The position numbers were made by a program, and so were the translations under genes. A DNA stretch of 64,000 bases, taken from Haloarcula laminariae. GTDB taxonomy: Archaea; Halobacteriota; Halobacteria; Halobacteriales; Haloarculaceae. Under the pieces are notes generated by a model. That model saw nothing but the letters and a program-made list of their open reading frames with translations. It had not been told where the DNA came from and searched no databases. The DNA lies in assembly GCF_025457605.1 (NCBI RefSeq), contig NZ_JAMZFY010000002.1, positions 496,001 through 560,000 of the forward strand, read 5' to 3'. Below, one piece after another: positions 60,793 through 64,000 of the stretch. Each line of letters begins with the position of its first letter. Within the stretch, counting starts at the first letter, position 1.

Positions 60793-61113
60793 ATGACCGA
60801 CTTCGACCCCGAGCAGTTCGAGGACAAGTACGCCAACTACTTTCCACAGCTCCAGAAGGCGTATCAGCAGGCGTTCGAAGTGATGAACGACCGCTACGAC
60901 TCCGAACTCGTCCACGCCATCGACCAGCAGATACTCAACGAGTCCGAGCCGTTCTACGACGACGACCAGGGGTTCTACGTCGAGCTTCCCGAGAGCCCGG
61001 TCGACCGACTCACGGCGATTATCGTGGACGACGAGAAGCTCTCGACCGTCCTGGAGGAGTACGTCGGCCAGATAGAGACCGAACTCCACGATATCTTCGG
61101 CGTCGAGCGCTGA
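60793..61113 (+). CDS. DUF5783 family protein
   Basis: A 106-residue soluble acidic protein. MTDFDPEQFEDKYANYFPQL and the later EPFYDDDQGFYVELPESPVD and LSTVLEEYVGQIETEL are typical of DUF5783, a haloarchaeal family of unknown role. It is mostly helical, with a central acidic loop. The ATG at 60793 is preceded by a T-rich box (tttattg, about 60765-60771), 22-28 bases upstream. Confidence 0.82.
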   Translation: MTDFDPEQFEDKYANYFPQLQKAYQQAFEVMNDRYDSELVHAIDQQILNESEPFYDDDQGFYVELPESPVDRLTAIIVDDEKLSTVLEEYVGQIETELHDIFGVER

Positions 61114-61120
61114 AAAAAGC
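61112..61120 (-). terminator. T-run terminator for the peptidase-operon transcript
   Basis: On the minus strand six Ts follow the stop of the DUF4350-like gene by about 16 bases (gcttttttc). It lies at the convergent boundary with the DUF5783 gene. Confidence 0.5.
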
Positions 61121-61134
61121 GACCGCGAGGGTTT

Positions 61135-62160
61135 CTACGGAGCTATCGGCGTCGGCGTGGTCTCGTCACTGCCGCCGACACTGCCCGTCCCGGTGCCGGT
61201 GTCGCCGGTACCGGTGCCGGGTCGACCGCCGAAGCCGCTGCTTCCGGGCGCGTCTTCGGGCGACTTATCGCCGGACACGAGGAAGTCGAGCAGGTTCCCG
61301 ACCAGCACTTCGTTGTCGGCCCGGTAGAGCCACTCCTGGTCCATGATGCTCGAATCGCCGACCGCGACGAGGTTCCCGGTCCGCGTGAGGACGGGGTAGG
61401 TCTCGGAGCGGCGGGTCGTCGACTGCGTCGTCCCCTCGGTGGCGGTCAGCGCCGCCTGACCGCCGTTGACACCGACCGACTCGTGGAGTACGACCCGGTC
61501 GACGCCCTCGGTGAGCGAGGAGTCACCGGACGGCGTCGCGTAGACGTTCCGGTAGTTGTTGGAGTTGTCCCCCATGTTGTACAGGTAGCCGTTGTCGTAG
61601 GACAGCCCGTACTCGTTGGTCAGGGGCAACAGCGGGTTCGGGGACCCGGCCGCGGCGGAGCCCAGCAGCCCCCCGAGGCTGACGGTCGACCCGCCCTGTG
61701 GCTCGTTCAGCAGGACGACGCGGCCACCGGCGTCGGTGAACGCCTGCATCCCCGCGATATCAGATTCGGGGATAGTCCGGCTGGCACCGATGAGGATGTA
61801 CGCGTCGGCCTCGCTCAGCGTGCTGTTCAGGCCAAAGCCCGAGCCGCCGGAGCTAAACCGGACCTCGGCTCCGTTCTCGGTCAGCGTGTTGGCCATGGGC
61901 GTCACCGTCTCCGGCGTGACGCTGGAACTGTAGGTGGTGTCGATGACGACCACCTGTCCCTCGGCGTCTTCGGACATCGTCAACTCGCCACTCTCGTCGG
62001 GGACCTCCGCGACCGAGTCGCCGGTGTTGAACGCCGAGGCGTCCGCGTCGTTGGTCGCGGGTGCGGACTGGCCGCCGACCCCGTACGCGAGGGAGCCGAC
62101 GACGACGGCGAGGACCAGGACCCCGACGAAGACGCCGGCGCGTTTCGCGGCGCTACTCAT
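61135..62160 (-). CDS. secreted DUF4350-like protein
   Basis: A 341-residue exported protein. The signal or anchor is residues 8-28 (GVFVGVLVLAVVVGSLAYGV), followed by a linker rich in Ala, Asp and Ser, then a Rossmann-like alpha/beta domain: GQVVVIDTTYSSSVTPETV, DAYILIGASRTIPESDI and GGRVVLLNEPQGG, the latter two typical of DUF4350 (GATase-like) domains in prokaryotes. The last 40 residues are a Gly/Thr/Pro-rich, low-complexity tail. The gene overlaps the S49 peptidase gene by 8 bases and is translated after it, so they probably act together at the membrane. Confidence 0.75.
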   Translation of the reverse strand: MSSAAKRAGVFVGVLVLAVVVGSLAYGVGGQSAPATNDADASAFNTGDSVAEVPDESGELTMSEDAEGQVVVIDTTYSSSVTPETVTPMANTLTENGAEVRFSSGGSGFGLNSTLSEADAYILIGASRTIPESDIAGMQAFTDAGGRVVLLNEPQGGSTVSLGGLLGSAAAGSPNPLLPLTNEYGLSYDNGYLYNMGDNSNNYRNVYATPSGDSSLTEGVDRVVLHESVGVNGGQAALTATEGTTQSTTRRSETYPVLTRTGNLVAVGDSSIMDQEWLYRADNEVLVGNLLDFLVSGDKSPEDAPGSSGFGGRPGTGTGDTGTGTGSVGGSDETTPTPIAP

Positions 62161-63085
62161 CGCGAACACCTCCCTGGGCGGTGTCGTTGTACGGGGTCTG
62201 TTCGTTCTCCAGCGTGCCGTAGAGCATGAGGAATCTGATTCTGTCGACGCCGCTGTTGCCGCTCGCCGACTCCTCGGCGGTCGCGGTGCTGTTCGCGTCT
62301 GTACCGTTCGATGTCAGCAGGCTCAGCGACTGCGTCGGGTCGGCCGGGTCCCGGTAGCTCACCTGGTAGTTCGAGACGCCGGCGTCGTCGGCGGCCGCCG
62401 CGATGGCGTCCTCGGTGTTCCCGAGCTCGTCAGCGTAGCCGGCCTCGACCGCGCGGCCGCCGACGAAGACGGTCGCCTCCGCGACCGTCTCGCGGGGGAC
62501 GGTGAGGTTGTCACCGCGTTCTTGCATCACCGAGCCGACGAACGCGCGCCGCATCGACTCGATTGCGGCGTAGTACTCGTCCTGTGTCATCTGGCCGGCC
62601 TTGTCCGGGCCGGTGGTGACGCCGCTCGGGAGGCCACTCGACGGGACCGCCCCGCGGACGCCGACGCTGCCGACGAGGCTGCCCGGCGTGACGAAGATGC
62701 CGTCACTGGGAATGGCGGCGTAGTATCCGCCCGAGGCGGCGGCGCCCCCGACGCTCGTGTACACCGGCTTCTCGTTCGAGAGCCGCTTTATCGACATGTA
62801 CATCGATTCGCTGGCCGGGGCACTGCCACCGGGGGTGTTGATGTCCAGTACGACTGCTTTCACGGAGTCGTTGTTCCGGAGGGCGCGGATTTCCTGGACG
62901 GTCTGCTCTGCGGACCCTTCAGTTATCGGTTCGTCTATACTTACCACGACGACGTGGTTCTGATTGCTTTCCGCGACTGCCACCGCGTACGGTGCCACTG
63001 CGGCGCCGATGAGGAGGGCGACGATCGCGAGGACTGTGTACGACTGGAGGGCAGTCGCCACATATTCATCAATTTGATTATCCAT
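62153..63085 (-). CDS. sppA: S49-family signal peptide peptidase (SppA-like)
   Basis: A 310-residue membrane-anchored serine protease. One N-terminal membrane segment (about 18-38) precedes the ClpP-like domain: VVLDINTPGGSAPASESMYM, the nucleophile Ser118 in GGAAASGGYYAA, and GSLVGSVGVRG. The general-base Lys is likely Lys161 in TTGPDKAGQM, 43 residues after the Ser, a little shorter spacing than in bacterial SppA. It degrades cleaved signal peptides and misfolded membrane fragments. The ATG at 63085 is supported by a TATA box 26-39 bases upstream; an upstream in-frame ATG at 63151 would include that box. Confidence 0.88.
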   Translation of the reverse strand: MDNQIDEYVATALQSYTVLAIVALLIGAAVAPYAVAVAESNQNHVVVVSIDEPITEGSAEQTVQEIRALRNNDSVKAVVLDINTPGGSAPASESMYMSIKRLSNEKPVYTSVGGAAASGGYYAAIPSDGIFVTPGSLVGSVGVRGAVPSSGLPSGVTTGPDKAGQMTQDEYYAAIESMRRAFVGSVMQERGDNLTVPRETVAEATVFVGGRAVEAGYADELGNTEDAIAAAADDAGVSNYQVSYRDPADPTQSLSLLTSNGTDANSTATAEESASGNSGVDRIRFLMLYGTLENEQTPYNDTAQGGVRDE

Positions 63086-63110
63086 GGGCACTACATTTCG
63101 CCGGTAACGC

Positions 63111-63124
63111 GTATAGATTATAAA
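63111..63124 (-). promoter_or_regulatory. TATA box of the sppA operon
   Basis: On the minus strand the sequence tttataatctatac lies 26-39 bases before the ATG at 63085. It is one of the most consensus-like promoters in the window. Confidence 0.65.
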
Positions 63125-63188
63125 ACTACATGACTGGACCAAGCGGCGCACAGCTTCAAACAGCGTCGGTCACGGCGATATGGCAAGG

Positions 63189-63197
63189 TTCCTTATG
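63189..63197 (+). promoter_or_regulatory. TATA box of the HemQ-like gene
   Basis: The sequence ttccttatg lies 21-29 bases before the ATG at 63218, fixing the start of the right-edge gene. Confidence 0.5.
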
Positions 63198-63217
63198 CTC
63201 GCCCTGCAAGCGCCGAT

Positions 63218-64000
63218 ATGGACCAACGGACGCCACCCCAGACCGAGGAGGGCTGGTACGTGCTCCACGACTGTCGCCGCGTCGACTGGGACGCCTGGCG
63301 CGACGCCCCCGAGCGGGCGCGTGACCGAGCGCTCACGGAGGGTATCGACTTCCTCGAGGGATACGAATCGGTCGCGGACGCCGAGGAGGGCCAGACGGCT
63401 GTCTACACCGTCATGGGCCACAAGGCCGATATCATGATACTGCATCTGCGGCCGACGATGGCCGACTTGGACGCCGCGGAGCGCCACTTCGAGCAGACCG
63501 ACTTCGCGGCGTTCACCGAGCAGGCCTACTCCTACGTCTCGGTCACGGAGGCGTCGGGCTACACGGAGAAGTCCCGGGAGTACTTCGACGGCGAGGTCGA
63601 CGACGACTCCGGCCTGGCCCAGTACATCCAGGCGCGGCTCCACCCCGACGTGCCCGACGAGGAGTTCGTCTGCTTCTACCCCATGAGCAAGCGCCGGGAC
63701 CCCGAACAGAACTGGTACGACACCGACTTCGAGGAGCGGGCCGCCCACATCAAGCGCCACGGCGACATCGGCCGGGGCTACGGCGGGGACGTGAACCAGA
63801 TGATCTGTGGCTCCATCGGCTTCGACGACTGGGAGTGGGGCATCACGCTGTGGAGCGAGGACATGACCAACATCAAAGAGCTGCTGACGGAGATGCGCTT
63901 TGACCCCTCGACCTCCAAGTTCGCGGAGTTCGGCCCGTTCTACGTCGGCCGCCGGTTCGAGCCGGCGGACCTCCCCGCCGTCATGGCCGGGCACAGGGTC
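63218..64000 (+). CDS. chlorite-dismutase/HemQ-family heme protein, C-terminally cut
   Basis: The first 261 residues of a longer gene. They match the chlorite-dismutase superfamily in its coproheme-decarboxylase-like (HemQ) form: HLRPTMADLDAAERHF, the YPMSKRR signature at 154-160, the candidate axial heme ligand His181 in RHGDIGRGYGG, and GSIGFDDWEWGITLW. In Haloferax the related PitA carries this domain plus a C-terminal monooxygenase-like (ABM) domain; the reading frame here is still open at the edge, so a similar fusion is likely. Residues needed for chlorite breakdown (distal Arg) cannot be assigned with confidence. It may act in heme supply, fitting the haloarchaeal siroheme-based heme pathway. 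Confidence 0.82.
   Translation, partial: MDQRTPPQTEEGWYVLHDCRRVDWDAWRDAPERARDRALTEGIDFLEGYESVADAEEGQTAVYTVMGHKADIMILHLRPTMADLDAAERHFEQTDFAAFTEQAYSYVSVTEASGYTEKSREYFDGEVDDDSGLAQYIQARLHPDVPDEEFVCFYPMSKRRDPEQNWYDTDFEERAAHIKRHGDIGRGYGGDVNQMICGSIGFDDWEWGITLWSEDMTNIKELLTEMRFDPSTSKFAEFGPFYVGRRFEPADLPAVMAGHRV

Overview
The window comes from a haloarchaeon (class Halobacteria). The DNA is GC-rich, almost every protein is strongly acidic, and most genes have a TATA-like box 24-33 bases before the start codon with no room for a leader. The gene set fits: CDP-archaeol synthase, wyosine synthase, a double histone, SAMP2, Bat-type regulators, Tat lipoproteins, and the bacterial-type repair enzymes UvrC and LigA. 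The mix resembles the Haloarcula/Halomicrobium side of the group, but I cannot name the species. There is no rRNA, CRISPR array, transposase or integrase.

Layout. 0-3.9 kb: a divergent rhodanese pair, an AI-2E-type membrane protein, a methyltransferase and small membrane proteins. 3.9-10.3 kb: sugar-phosphate enzymes (two phosphohexomutases, RpiA), two paralogous zinc micro-proteins, a DUF1931 histone-fold protein, LarB and a GIY-YIG protein. 10.3-16.8 kb: a HalOD1 protein, a Bat-type regulator, GNAT, DUF5788, SAMP2, a membrane glycosyltransferase and two lipoproteins, with a tRNA-Arg followed by duplicated copies of its own 3' end. 16.9-21.3 kb: an information-processing cluster of RPA, double histone, histone-deacetylase-family enzyme and CCA-adding enzyme. 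21.3-26.7 kb: tRNA-Asn, a tRNA with anticodon CAU, then a looser, more AT-rich and probably accessory stretch with an alpha/beta hydrolase, an unrecognised 308-residue protein, an M48 protease, two regulators and a hairpin-rich geneless segment. 26.7-33.7 kb: UvrC, a PLP aminotransferase and LigA. 33.7-39 kb: an ABC-2 exporter operon, the metY-metX methionine operon and a rubredoxin-like protein. 39-47.3 kb: a ketopantoate reductase, a sulfatase-fold/flippase operon, a NifU-domain protein, Taw1, a DMT transporter and the rbkR-ribB riboflavin operon. 47.4-52 kb: secreted proteins, including a divergent pair of Tat substrates and a 727-residue surface protein with a duplicated domain and a long TPxDD tract. 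52-57.3 kb: ilvE, DUF502, carS and the hemC-cobA-hemD operon. 57.3-64 kb: PspA-like, a DHH (RecJ-like) nuclease, small conserved proteins, an S49 peptidase operon, and a chlorite-dismutase/HemQ-like protein cut by the window end.

Functionally most of this is core metabolism and genome upkeep. hemC-cobA-hemD supplies uroporphyrinogen III and precorrin-2 for siroheme, heme and cobalamin. rbkR-ribB couples riboflavin kinase, its own regulator and an early riboflavin enzyme. metX and metY make homocysteine from homoserine. I did not find one clearly new multi-gene system. The best leads are the tRNA-Arg 3'-end duplications, a palindrome lying on the rbkR TATA box, the hairpin-rich segment at 26.4-26.7 kb, a recurring AT-rich motif in the 21.9-26.6 kb region, a 16-bp palindrome at 58.2 kb, a 21-codon leader ORF coupled to ilvE, the surface protein with recent internal duplication, and the unrecognised protein at 23.0 kb.
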